Part shown: positions 1 to 7,069 of the stretch, in pieces
Layout of the letters: each line of letters opens with the position of its first letter
How positions within the stretch are numbered: position 1 is the stretch's first letter
Source: Chloroflexota bacterium
GTDB lineage: Bacteria; Chloroflexota; Anaerolineae; Ardenticatenales; Ardenticatenaceae
Assembly (NCBI GenBank): GCA_003520455.1
Contig: DOUV01000745.1
Coordinates: forward strand, 1-9,138
Direction: 5' to 3'
DNA: 9,138 bases
Translations under genes and position numbers: made by a program
Notes under the pieces: generated by a model
Seen by the model: only the letters and a program-made list of their open reading frames with translations
The model's database searches: none
What the model was told of the DNA's origin: nothing

Positions 1-1408
1 CCCGAATTCCGCCCGTCACAGCCCACAGGAGGCCGGCCGCGCCTGCCCCCACTGCCGGCGAGAGCGCGGACCCGGAGAGCCCGGCTCCCATCCAGACCAG
101 CAAGAGGCCGAGCAACCAGCCGATCGCCGTGCCCGGGAGTCCGGCAACCAGGACCCCGGCCAGGGGACGCACCAGGAAGCGGTTGAGGCGCGAGGGCATG
201 CCCACGATCCGGAACTGGATCGGAACAGAGAGCGGCTCGTCTGAGGCCGTCGATTCGATGAAGAGCGCCGTCTCGTAGGGCCTGTCGCTGATGAGCAGCG
301 CCTCAGAATCGACGGTCACGACAGCGTCGAGCGCGCCGCCGCTGAAGGTCTCGGGGTTGGCGTGCAACCAGGAGTCGCCCGGCCGCACGGCTCCGAAGAG
401 ATAACCACGGCCCGCCGCTTTCTGCATCCGCAACCGCCGCGCCGCGGTCTGCCCGGCGAGGATGTAGCCGAAATCGAGCCGCGGCGGCTGGATCGAGAGC
501 GACGGGCGGGGGAGCAACCCGGTTCCGATGAGAAAGGTCTCGAGCGGAACCCGGGCATCGACCTCACGCTGGCCCATCACCGCGCGGGCCAGCTCGGCCA
601 GATGCACGGCTCCCTGTTCGGAGAGCCAGCGGGCCAGGGTTCCATTCCGCAGGTGGTAGACGCCATCGTCCGGATGGCGATCCATATGCGCGACCACCTC
701 ACGAAGCGTCCAGGCTGTTTGCCCGCCGGACCGGAAGATGAAAGGCTCCGTCGCCCGTTGGGACGCAGTCAGCCGGCGGTCGCGGACCGCCACGGCCAGG
801 GCCTCGCGAAGCTCGGGGTCAAGCAGCGGGCTTCCGTCGGGCAGCTCGGTCGAGGTGATGGCATCGGGTGCGGCTTCTGTCGTCATGGCAGCTCGCTCCG
901 CCGTTCCCGCGCCAGCCGCGTCGGCGTCCGGGCCGGTGCAGATGAGCAGATGGTGAATGGCCGGTTGCAGCCCCGGGAACTCGTCCTGTAGGAAGGCGCG
1001 CAGGGCGCTGGTCGCCTGGCGCACCTCCTCCGGCGGGCTGGGATGGAGCGCCGCCCGGCCGGTCCCGACCGTCTTCCGGTGAACGGCCAGGCGTCCGCCC
1101 CCGAACTCATCCTGCAAGAAGGTACGTAGGGCGTTGGGCGCCTGACCCACCGGACGGGGGTGGGGGGTCGCACGACCGGGCTGGACTGGGCCCACCTGGA
1201 CACCGTTCTGTTCCGGGCAAACCTCACCCCCCGGTCCGTCGACGTATAAAACGAAGAGTCCTTGCGGTCCCACGACCACGCCATCGAGCTCATGCTGCCG
1301 CACGACGGGATCAGCGACGACGATGTAGTCGCTCGAGAGCGCCTCGTGCAGGTAGACCACCGGTGAATCGGGCGCCGGCCACCCGTCGGCCAAGAGTAAC
1401 TCAGCCAT
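1..1408 (-). CDS. Degenerate NERD-like membrane protein with Ig/BACON-like domain (3' end outside window)
   Basis: The frame is open from ATG 1408 to the left edge (469 codons) with strong G/C third-position bias. An in-frame stop lies upstream and no other ATG/GTG/TTG falls in between; no clear ribosome binding site is visible. Residues about 23-75 resemble a NERD domain (HELDGVVVGPQGLFVLYVD then GGEV), keeping the Asp42 position, but the usual E-x-K reads Y-V-D, so nuclease activity is doubtful. Residues 79-152 contain a tandem duplication with a 42-residue period. Residues about 245-305 form a helical module (YHLRNGTLARWLSEQG ... LETFLIGTGLL). Residues about 313-403 look like an Ig/BACON-type beta domain (RLDFGYILAGQ ... 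SWLHANPETFSGG ... VPIQFRIVG). From about 411 onward there are two or three hydrophobic membrane segments, still open at the edge. The membrane topology implies that the N-terminal part is probably cytoplasmic. It is separated from the tad operon by 188 bp and may have its own promoter. Function unknown. Confidence 0.75.
   Translation of the reverse strand, partial: MAELLLADGWPAPDSPVVYLHEALSSDYIVVADPVVRQHELDGVVVGPQGLFVLYVDGPGGEVCPEQNGVQVGPVQPGRATPHPRPVGQAPNALRTFLQDEFGGGRLAVHRKTVGTGRAALHPSPPEEVRQATSALRAFLQDEFPGLQPAIHHLLICTGPDADAAGAGTAERAAMTTEAAPDAITSTELPDGSPLLDPELREALAVAVRDRRLTASQRATEPFIFRSGGQTAWTLREVVAHMDRHPDDGVYHLRNGTLARWLSEQGAVHLAELARAVMGQREVDARVPLETFLIGTGLLPRPSLSIQPPRLDFGYILAGQTAARRLRMQKAAGRGYLFGAVRPGDSWLHANPETFSGGALDAVVTVDSEALLISDRPYETALFIESTASDEPLSVPIQFRIVGMPSRLNRFLVRPLAGVLVAGLPGTAIGWLLGLLLVWMGAGLSGSALSPAVGAGAAGLLWAVTGGIR
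948..1177 (-). repeat. Internal tandem duplication in the NERD-like gene
   Basis: Two diverged copies (about 1075-1177 and 948-1060) are offset by 126 nt, i.e. 42 codons. The core is CAGGCGnCCAnCGCCCT, continuing through a shared CAGGAnGAGTTC; protein copies are QAPNALRTFLQDEF and QATSALRAFLQDEF, each ending in a V/I-H-R/H segment and preceded by a G-R-A-x-x-H-P stretch. Most core differences fall at third codon positions, which indicates an old in-frame duplication under protein-level selection. Confidence 0.8.
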
Positions 1409-1488
1409 AATCGTTCGCGACTCTTTCTGGGATGGTGCCTCACGAACAATACCGTCCTGATCTTTCTGGCAGCGCCTGCAGCCCCGTC

Positions 1489-1503
1489 AGCCACCCGGTG
1501 GCT
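1489..1503. promoter_or_regulatory. 15-bp perfect odd-centred palindrome, possible operator
   Basis: AGCCACCCGGTGGCT has 7-nt arms that are exact reverse complements around one central base. It lies in the gap between the DnaB-like gene and the NERD-like gene, about 80 nt before the ATG at 1408. It could be a regulator binding site; no convincing -35/-10 pair could be placed beside it. Function is inference. Confidence 0.3.
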
Positions 1504-1563
1504 CCCGGTCGAGCGCTGATGCGACGTTATCAAGAGTACCCGGCGATCACATCGGTGCCGGCC

Positions 1564-1585
1564 GCCGGCCCGCGGACCGGCCGGC
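1564..1585 (-). terminator. GC-rich stem-loop after the DnaB-like gene
   Basis: A 7-bp all-GC inverted repeat (GCCGGCC, 1564-1570, and GGCCGGC, 1579-1585) with an 8-nt loop starts 11 nt after the stop codon. Overlapping CCGG runs allow alternative pairings. There is no T-run, so termination activity is uncertain. It is the best candidate for the end of the operon before the 188-bp gap. Confidence 0.3.
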
Positions 1586-1596
1586 GAGGCTGGGGC

Positions 1597-2652
1597 CTAC
1601 GCCATGATCACTTTCTCGTCCACCAGGCGCTCGCGTACGAAGTCGCCCGTCGGCACGAACCGGAAGTGAGCGGCGTCCAGGGCGTACTCCATGTCGATGG
1701 CTGTGCGGCCCGAACGGTTCTTCTCGACGCTCATCACCACCCAGTTGCGCATGGCCTCGGCCTGCGCCGGGTTGTAGACGAGGTGTTCGCGGCTGACGAT
1801 GGCGTACTTGTTGTTGAGAACCAGGCCGATGTCGGCCTCGTACTGAATGGCCGAGCTCCCCCGGAGATCGGTCAGGCGCATGCGCTTGGCCTGCAGCCCG
1901 ACGCGATCCGAGGCCGCAATGGCGATCACCGAGACTCCCATCGACATCGCCAGGTCCTTGAGCCTCTGGACCTGGTAGGTCGTCACCTCGGCCTCCGATT
2001 CCACTCCGTTCAGGTAGACGGGAATCTTTTGCAGGTAATCGACCACCACCAGCAGTTGGCGCGGTCCGGTGGCAGCCATCTCCTGGACCCACTCCCCGAT
2101 GGAGTCGAGGGTCGAGTGGCTCCCGCTGGCCTGGACCAGCACCAGCCGTTGCGCGTAGGCATTCATCATCTCCAGCAACCCGGCGTAGCGGGGCATCTGC
2201 CGGAGCTTCGAAACCAGTCCGCTGCCGTTCGCGCTTCCCAGCGCCATGATGCCGAGCTTGCGTAGCGTCAGGGCATTGTCCCGGTCGCCGCGCTCGGCGC
2301 TCTCCAGGCAGAGCAGGCGCGACATGAGGTGGGCGCGGTCGTGCTCGTAGCAGATGTATACGGCCGCGCTCTCGGGGCTGCTGCGGGCGACGTTGCGGGC
2401 CACCTGCAGGCTGAAGATGGTCTTGCCAACGCCGAAGGCGCCTCCAATCACCAACAGGTCTCCGCGCCGGAGTCCCCCGTTGAGCACGTCATCGAGCGGG
2501 TCGAACCCCGTCGGCAGCGGGCGAAACCGCTCCCTGTCGCCCCCCGCGACCTGCCGTTCCACGTCGGACATGACCTCGGCCAGCGTGGCCGGACCGACAC
2601 CCTCCGACCGCCAGGCAGCGGTTGTCTCCCCATTCAGCGTTGGCCTGTTCAT
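1597..2652 (-). CDS. DnaB-C-like RecA-fold ATPase (helicase core without DnaB N-domain)
   Basis: It resembles the C-terminal ATPase/helicase domain of DnaB (superfamily 4). It is 351 aa against about 450 for replicative DnaB, and the DnaB N-terminal helical domain is absent; only about 40 residues precede the core. Visible motifs: PTGFDPLDDVLNGGLRRGDLLV (about 47-68), Walker A GGAFGVGKT (70-78), the Glu that DnaB has in SLEM, here CYEHDRAHLMSRLL (101-114), Walker B LVVVDYLQKIP (201-211), DLRGSSAIQYEADIGLVL (272-289, matching the DnaB sensor segment), and EKNRSGRTAIDMEY (310-323). These key residues look intact, so it probably binds and hydrolyses ATP. It begins about 12 nt after cpaF, suggesting a role tied to the pilus rather than to the replication fork. 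Alternatives are a KaiC/RadA-like regulatory ATPase or a DNA-handling factor. Substrate and function are unknown. Confidence 0.8.
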   Translation of the reverse strand: MNRPTLNGETTAAWRSEGVGPATLAEVMSDVERQVAGGDRERFRPLPTGFDPLDDVLNGGLRRGDLLVIGGAFGVGKTIFSLQVARNVARSSPESAAVYICYEHDRAHLMSRLLCLESAERGDRDNALTLRKLGIMALGSANGSGLVSKLRQMPRYAGLLEMMNAYAQRLVLVQASGSHSTLDSIGEWVQEMAATGPRQLLVVVDYLQKIPVYLNGVESEAEVTTYQVQRLKDLAMSMGVSVIAIAASDRVGLQAKRMRLTDLRGSSAIQYEADIGLVLNNKYAIVSREHLVYNPAQAEAMRNWVVMSVEKNRSGRTAIDMEYALDAAHFRFVPTGDFVRERLVDEKVIMA

Positions 2653-2660
2653 CACTACTG

Positions 2661-2666
2661 CCCCCT
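2661..2666 (-). promoter_or_regulatory. Ribosome binding site of the DnaB-like ATPase gene
   Basis: AGGGGG overlaps the cpaF stop codon and lies 5 nt before a GTG (2655) and 8 nt before an ATG (2652). Either codon could initiate; they are adjacent and in the same frame, so the product differs by one residue. Confidence 0.55.
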
Positions 2667-4020
2667 ACCGTCCCCCGCTCCTGTGGAGAGGGGCAAAGAT
2701 GCTCGGCGACACGAAGAGCCCCGCCGCCTCGATCTTCTCCATGAATTTCGGGCGGATCCCCATGGGGGTGAAGTGCCCCTGCACCCGGCCATCCTGGACT
2801 CCAACTTGCACGAAACGGAAGATATCCTGCATCACGATCACGTCGCCCTCCATCCCCTGGACCTCGGTGATCCGGGTGACGCGCCGCGTCCCGTCCGCCA
2901 GCCGATCGAGGTGCACGATGAGATCGAAAGCCGCGGCGATCTGCTCGCGAATCGCCCGCAGGGGCAGATCCATCCCGGCCATCAGGACCATCGTCTCGAC
3001 TCGGTGCAGAGTATCGCGCGGACTGTTCGAGTGGGCCGTCGTCATCGAGCCATCGTGGCCGGTGTTCATGGCCTGGAGCATGTCGAGGGCCTCACCGCCG
3101 CGTACCTCGCCGACGATGATGCGGTCGGGCCGCATGCGCAGGGCGTTGATGACGAGCTGGCGAATCGGGATCGCGCCCCGCCCCTCCACGTTGGGGGGAC
3201 GGGCCTCGAGCGGGATGACGTGGCGCTGGCGAAGCTGCAACTCGGCCGCATCCTCAATCGTGATGATCCGCTCCCTGGCAGGCAAGAAGCTGGAGAGCAC
3301 GTTCAAGAAGGTCGTCTTGCCGGTTGAGGTGCCGCCCGACACCACGATGTTGAGACGCGCCAGCACGCAGGCCCTCAAGAAGTCAACCATCTCTTTGGTG
3401 ATGGCGCCCAGGCGGATCAGGTCGTCGGCGGTGAGGGCCGTCTTCGGGAACTTGCGGATGCTGAGCACCGGGCCCACGAGCGAGAGCGGGGGAATGATGG
3501 CGTTGACGCGCGACCCGTCGGGCAGGCGCGCATCCACCATCGGGCTGCTCTCGTCGATGCGCCGGCCCAGGGGTGCGACGATGCGGCCGATGATGCGCAG
3601 GACCTCGTCGGCATCCCGAAAATAGAGGTCGGTCTCTTCCAGAATGCCATTTCGCTCGACGTACACTTGATTGGGGCCGTTCACCATGATTTCGGTGATC
3701 GTATCGTCGCGCAGCAGTGGCTCGATGGCGCCGTAGCCCAGCACCTGGGCGACGATCTGCTCGAAGAGGTCGGCGCGATCCGTACGGCTCAGGAGGAGTT
3801 CGTCCTCCGCCAGCGTCTCCGCGAAGATTCGCTCTAACGTCCGCCGGACCTCCGCAACATTGTTGGTGTCGACGGTCGGGTTCAGTTCCGCCAGCAGCCG
3901 GCGTTGGACCCGGTCACGGATCGCCGCATAGGGTCCACCGCCATCCGGGCGCCCATTTCCCCCGCTGCGCGAGGGATCCGCGCGCGGGGCGGAGCGACCA
4001 TTCTGGGCAAAATTCATCAT
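2665..4020 (-). CDS. cpaF: CpaF/TadA, Tad pilus motor ATPase (GspE/VirB11 superfamily)
   Basis: This hexameric cytoplasmic ATPase powers assembly of the Flp pilus through the TadB/TadC platform; some CpaF proteins also drive retraction. It is 451 aa, the usual family length. A disordered Gly/Pro/Arg-rich tail (1-30) precedes a helical N-terminal part (31-100), then the N-domain with DDTITEIMVNGPNQVYVERN (105-124) and the conserved ARLPDGSRVNAIIPPLS (174-190). Catalytic motifs are all present: Walker A GGTSTGKTT (229-237), Asp box ITIEDAAEL (253-261), Walker B RIIVGEVRGGEALDML (300-315) with Glu305, and His box GSMTTAHSNSP (324-334). In many tad loci cpaF lies directly between cpaE and tadB; here it follows tadC and the TPR/propeller gene. 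The downstream ATPase gene starts about 12 nt after its stop, so they are very likely co-transcribed. Identification is secure. Confidence 0.95.
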   Translation of the reverse strand: MMNFAQNGRSAPRADPSRSGGNGRPDGGGPYAAIRDRVQRRLLAELNPTVDTNNVAEVRRTLERIFAETLAEDELLLSRTDRADLFEQIVAQVLGYGAIEPLLRDDTITEIMVNGPNQVYVERNGILEETDLYFRDADEVLRIIGRIVAPLGRRIDESSPMVDARLPDGSRVNAIIPPLSLVGPVLSIRKFPKTALTADDLIRLGAITKEMVDFLRACVLARLNIVVSGGTSTGKTTFLNVLSSFLPARERIITIEDAAELQLRQRHVIPLEARPPNVEGRGAIPIRQLVINALRMRPDRIIVGEVRGGEALDMLQAMNTGHDGSMTTAHSNSPRDTLHRVETMVLMAGMDLPLRAIREQIAAAFDLIVHLDRLADGTRRVTRITEVQGMEGDVIVMQDIFRFVQVGVQDGRVQGHFTPMGIRPKFMEKIEAAGLFVSPSIFAPLHRSGGR

Positions 4021-4025
4021 TGTCT

Positions 4026-4029
4026 TCCT
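4026..4029 (-). promoter_or_regulatory. Ribosome binding site of cpaF
   Basis: AGGA lies 5 nt before the ATG at 4020, with more purine-rich sequence (AAGGAGAG) just upstream. It supports 4020 over the second ATG immediately following (4017). The 75-nt gap from the preceding stop leaves room for independent ribosome loading. Confidence 0.6.
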
Positions 4030-4095
4030 GCTCTCCTTCAGTAGCGGTTCACCCGGTCGAAGATCGGGCCACGAATGGCACGAACTGCCCTGTCC

Positions 4096-5988
4096 CTACT
4101 TGATCCAGATTGGGTCATACTCGTCCCAGTTGCTGTTGTTGCTGATATTTTGGGCGTTGCGGCCATCGGCATCCATGATCCAGATCTGCTTCCGGCCGGT
4201 CCGGTTCGACCAAAAGACGATCCGGCTGCTGTCGGGCGACCAGGACGGGTGCTTATCCCACTCCCAGGTATTGAGGGTCAACCGTGTCAGCTCGCTCCCG
4301 TCGGGCCGGACGACCCAGATGTCGTCGCTGCCGTTGTCGTTGCTGACGAAGGCAATCCGGCCGCCGTCCGGAGACCAGACCGGGTCGTAGCTGAGACCGG
4401 TCAAGAAGGTGAGCTGCCTGGGGGCCGGATTCGGGAACTGCTCGCTGCTCGGCGGTTGGATGAAGAGGTGAACCTTCCCTTCCTCAGCCTTGAGGTTGTA
4501 GACGCGGTAGCGACCATCCGGCGACAACCTGGCCCGCTCGACGAGCGCGTCGTACTGCTTGCGCAGCGCCGGGGAGTTGCCCAGGTATTGGCGATTCGCT
4601 CCCGCCGGGTCCATAGCCCAGAGGCCGGGCTGATCCGGGTTCTCGGAGTAGAAGACGATGCTGTTCCGGTGAGTCTGCAACGGCACCGGCGTCGGGGTCG
4701 GCACCGGCGTATTCACCAGCGCCAGCAGCGCCGGCGGGAACGTGGGCTCCGGCGTGACGGTCGGTGTCGGGGTCACGGTCGGCGTCGGCGTCGGCGTCAT
4801 GAACGGCTGAATGGTGGCCATCCGCCCCCGCGCCAGCGCCGTATCGGCCACCGGCAGCTCCGTGGCCCGCCGGTATTGTTCGTAGGCCTGGTACAGGTCA
4901 TCGCCGTCGCGGAATTGGTCGCCACTGTGGATGTAGGCGTCGTAGAGCAGAGTCGCCACCATGCCCTTGAGGTACTGGGGGCGCTTGTCGTAGACCTCGC
5001 GCAACCGGCTGATCGCCTCGTCCCAACGCCCCTGATAGTACAGGCTGTTTCCATCGAGAAAGAGCCTGGCCAGGCGCTGTTCCAGCGCCGCTTCAGTATC
5101 GCGGGGGTGGAGCGCCAGGGCCTTCGTAAAGTAGTCGAGGGCTTGCGGCACCGCCTCGACGGTGGGAGGATCGCGCTCGATGATCTCGCGCCCCATCGTG
5201 AGAGAGAGCTCGAAGAGCCGGTCGGTCACGAAGTCGGGCCGCTCGCTGACATCGATCGCCCGAATCTGCTCGTACTTTGTGATCGCCTCAACCGCCAACC
5301 CCGCCTGGTAGTCCGCCTCCGCGGCCGCGAAGAGTGTATCGAGATCTTGCCGGTGCTTGATCGCCGTGATCCGCTGGCTCACGTCGCGGTACCCCGGCGA
5401 GCGGACCAGGATCTCGGTGAACTTGACCACCGCCGGCTCGTAGTCGCCCTGCTCCTGCAGGGCGACGGCCTCCTGGTAGAGCGCGATGACCTCGCGCTGC
5501 GTCTCGACCTGTGCCAACCCCTTGAGCGCCTCGGGATGGTCGGGGACGAGCGCGAGCAGATCGTGATAGCGGGCCTCGGCCAGGTCGAGCTTACCGGCCC
5601 CCAGGTAGGCGTTAGCCTCCGCCAGGAGTTGCCCTTGCTGGCGCTCGAGCCGGGCCCTGGCCAGGAGCGGCGCCGCCTGCTCGCTGATGAAACGGCCCCC
5701 TTGCACGGCGAAGATCAGAATCACCAGCACCGTCAGGGCCCGGACCGTGAGAGCCCGCCACGGGATGATCCACTGCTTGGCTTTGACCCGGGTCGTCGCA
5801 TCCAGGCTGGCTTTGAAGCGCGCCTCGTCGAGCGCCCCTTGCGCCACCCGGCTGTTGGGATAGAGGCGCGCCAGCTCCTCGAAGCAGCGGATGGCCTCCG
5901 CCCACTCCCCGGCCTGCAGGTGGGTGAGGCCCTCCTGGTAAAGGGGATCGTCGCTGTCTATCGCCTGTCCTCGAACTGCAACTGTCAT
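4096..5988 (-). CDS. Membrane-anchored TPR protein with Thr-Pro stalk and TolB-like beta-propeller
   Basis: Not a canonical Tad protein, but it sits inside the tad operon between tadC and cpaF. It is 630 aa from the ATG at 5988; an in-frame GTG at 6042 would add 18 residues, and neither has a strong ribosome binding site. Domains in order: a cytoplasmic TPR-like pair at about 12-62 (DPLYQEGLTHLQAGEWAEAI); one membrane helix at about 79-97 preceded by basic residues, suggesting N-in topology; several degenerate TPR repeats at about 105-390 outside; a Thr/Pro-rich linker at 398-437; and a WD40/TolB-type propeller at 438-630 with blade motifs SYDPVWSPDGGRIAFVSNDN and HPSWSPDSSRIVFWSNR. The propeller region (about 190 residues) is short for a closed six-blade ring. 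The likely role is a scaffold that holds pilus proteins together or senses the cell surface. That role is inferred from context; the domain reading is firm. Confidence 0.8.
   Translation of the reverse strand: MTVAVRGQAIDSDDPLYQEGLTHLQAGEWAEAIRCFEELARLYPNSRVAQGALDEARFKASLDATTRVKAKQWIIPWRALTVRALTVLVILIFAVQGGRFISEQAAPLLARARLERQQGQLLAEANAYLGAGKLDLAEARYHDLLALVPDHPEALKGLAQVETQREVIALYQEAVALQEQGDYEPAVVKFTEILVRSPGYRDVSQRITAIKHRQDLDTLFAAAEADYQAGLAVEAITKYEQIRAIDVSERPDFVTDRLFELSLTMGREIIERDPPTVEAVPQALDYFTKALALHPRDTEAALEQRLARLFLDGNSLYYQGRWDEAISRLREVYDKRPQYLKGMVATLLYDAYIHSGDQFRDGDDLYQAYEQYRRATELPVADTALARGRMATIQPFMTPTPTPTVTPTPTVTPEPTFPPALLALVNTPVPTPTPVPLQTHRNSIVFYSENPDQPGLWAMDPAGANRQYLGNSPALRKQYDALVERARLSPDGRYRVYNLKAEEGKVHLFIQPPSSEQFPNPAPRQLTFLTGLSYDPVWSPDGGRIAFVSNDNGSDDIWVVRPDGSELTRLTLNTWEWDKHPSWSPDSSRIVFWSNRTGRKQIWIMDADGRNAQNISNNSNWDEYDPIWIK
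4677..4797 (-). repeat. Thr-Pro-rich low-complexity coding repeat (stalk)
   Basis: The DNA is a run of imperfect hexamer-like units (GGCGTC / GGTCGG on the plus strand, densest at 4752-4797) encoding alternating Thr-Pro with Val, e.g. TPTPTPTVTPTPTVTP, then a hydrophobic spacer and a second patch PVPTPTPVP. Such segments act as extended cell-wall-spanning linkers in surface proteins and are common in Chloroflexota. Repeat slippage could vary its length between strains. Confidence 0.75.
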
Positions 5989-6089
5989 CTTCTTCCCAAC
6001 CTTCGCGAGTGAGTCCTGTTTTGGATGGATGCGCTCTCGCACGGCGATGCGCCTGGAACGCCTACCCAGGTCACAGATTCATGTTACGG

Positions 6090-7064
6090 TTACGGCGCCG
6101 TGCGCCTGCTCCCCAGCATGATTACAAAATTGACCAGATCAGGCGCTCCCGGGCCAAGGGCAACGACGAAGAGCGCCGGAATGAAGCAAAATACGAGTGG
6201 GAAAACCATCTTGCCCCCGGCCTGCCGGGCCAGTTCCTCGGCCCGCTGGCGCCGTTTGATCCGCATCTGCTCGGCTTGCGTGTGAAGTACCTGCGCGATA
6301 CTCATCCCGAGCTGGTTCGACTGGATCAGGACCGTGACGAAGGTGCTTACCTCCTGCACCCCCAGCCGCTCAGCCATCCGCTCGAAGGCCACATCGCGCG
6401 GGGTGCCGACCCGCATCTCGGTCACCGCCCGGCGGAACTCGCGGGTCAGCGCGTTGTCCCACTTCTCGTTGACCTTGAACATCGCCGACTCAAAGGCCAG
6501 CCCAGCCTCGACGCTGATCGTCATCATGTCGAGGGCATCCGGAAAGGCCCGGATGACCTCGTGCTTCCGCTGCCGCACGCGCCTCCGGAGCCACAGGCGC
6601 GTGCCGACGTAGCCCGCCACGCTCATCATCAAGCTGTTGCGCAGGGCCATTGCAAACGGCAGGCTGTGCCCGAGCAAGAAGAAATAGCCACCGCCCATGA
6701 GCAAGACGAGGAACAGTTGCAATCCAAAAAAGTCCAGTGCCGTCAGGCCGCCGGGATTGCCGGCCTGCAGCAGCATACGCTCCGTTGTTTCCAGGTTGCC
6801 TTTGGGCGCGAACCGGCCCAAGAGGCGGAGCAGCCGCCAGAAGAGGGGTACGACCGCTCGCTGCACGAAAGGCTTGCCCAGGTCGATCGCCTCGACGACG
6901 TCGGGCCGTCCTACGTAGCTGTCCAGTCGATTCTGGACCATCTGAACCGGCGGCGACGGTCTGAAGGCCAGCCAGATCATGGCCGTCGCCACGCCGATCA
7001 GTGAGGCGAAGGCGAGCGGCGACCAGAGAAACCCGTTGGTTTGAATCAGAGCAGCGACATCCAT
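6090..7064 (-). CDS. tadC: TadC, Tad pilus inner-membrane platform protein (T2SSF domain)
   Basis: This is the second GspF-like platform subunit of the Tad pilus, expected to work with TadB as a heteromeric inner-membrane complex above the CpaF hexamer. It is 324 aa. Membrane segments are predicted at about 15-34, 113-131, 135-158 and 286-304. The F domain covers about 165-285 and contains the family signature FPDALDMMTISVEAGLAFES (about 164-183) and QLGMSIAQVLHTQAEQMRIK (about 231-250), followed by a basic stretch and the last helix. The chosen ATG follows the tadB stop by 5 nt and has a matching ribosome binding site; a longer frame reaching 7157 would overlap tadB and adds a Gly/Arg/Asp-rich stretch unlike the family. 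The gene ends with two in-frame stops (TAA CCG TAA). About 100 nt separate it from the next gene. Confidence 0.9.
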   Translation of the reverse strand: MDVAALIQTNGFLWSPLAFASLIGVATAMIWLAFRPSPPVQMVQNRLDSYVGRPDVVEAIDLGKPFVQRAVVPLFWRLLRLLGRFAPKGNLETTERMLLQAGNPGGLTALDFFGLQLFLVLLMGGGYFFLLGHSLPFAMALRNSLMMSVAGYVGTRLWLRRRVRQRKHEVIRAFPDALDMMTISVEAGLAFESAMFKVNEKWDNALTREFRRAVTEMRVGTPRDVAFERMAERLGVQEVSTFVTVLIQSNQLGMSIAQVLHTQAEQMRIKRRQRAEELARQAGGKMVFPLVFCFIPALFVVALGPGAPDLVNFVIMLGSRRTAP

Positions 7065-7069
7065 GACGC

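Noticed and set aside
1440..1530. A promoter with TATTGT as -10 or TTGATA as -35 before the NERD-like gene
   Set aside because: No partner hexamer at 16-18 nt spacing could be found for either element.
883..1533. A 216-codon minus-strand frame overlapping the NERD-like gene
   Set aside because: It is in a different frame from the 1408-start gene, is full of Arg/Ser/Pro/Thr low-complexity runs, and shows no domain. The frame starting at 1408 is open for 469 codons with NERD-like, Ig-like and membrane features.
1597..2652. Annotating the DnaB-like gene as the replicative helicase dnaB
   Set aside because: The N-terminal DnaB domain is missing and the gene sits in the tad operon; only the RecA-like core matches.
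2329..3625. Long plus-strand frames antisense to cpaF and the DnaB-like gene
   Set aside because: Their translations are Arg/Ser/Pro-rich with no motifs, while the minus strand carries complete ATPase motif sets throughout the same interval.
4052..4068. Small inverted repeat in the gap before cpaF
   Set aside because: Only 4 contiguous pairs plus two more after a mismatch; expected by chance in GC-rich DNA.
4075..6012. A 645-codon open frame on the plus strand
   Set aside because: It lies exactly antisense to the TPR/propeller gene, whose protein has clear TPR, membrane, stalk and propeller features. The plus-strand product has no recognisable domain and is rich in Arg/Val/Leu as expected from reverse-frame GC-rich codons.
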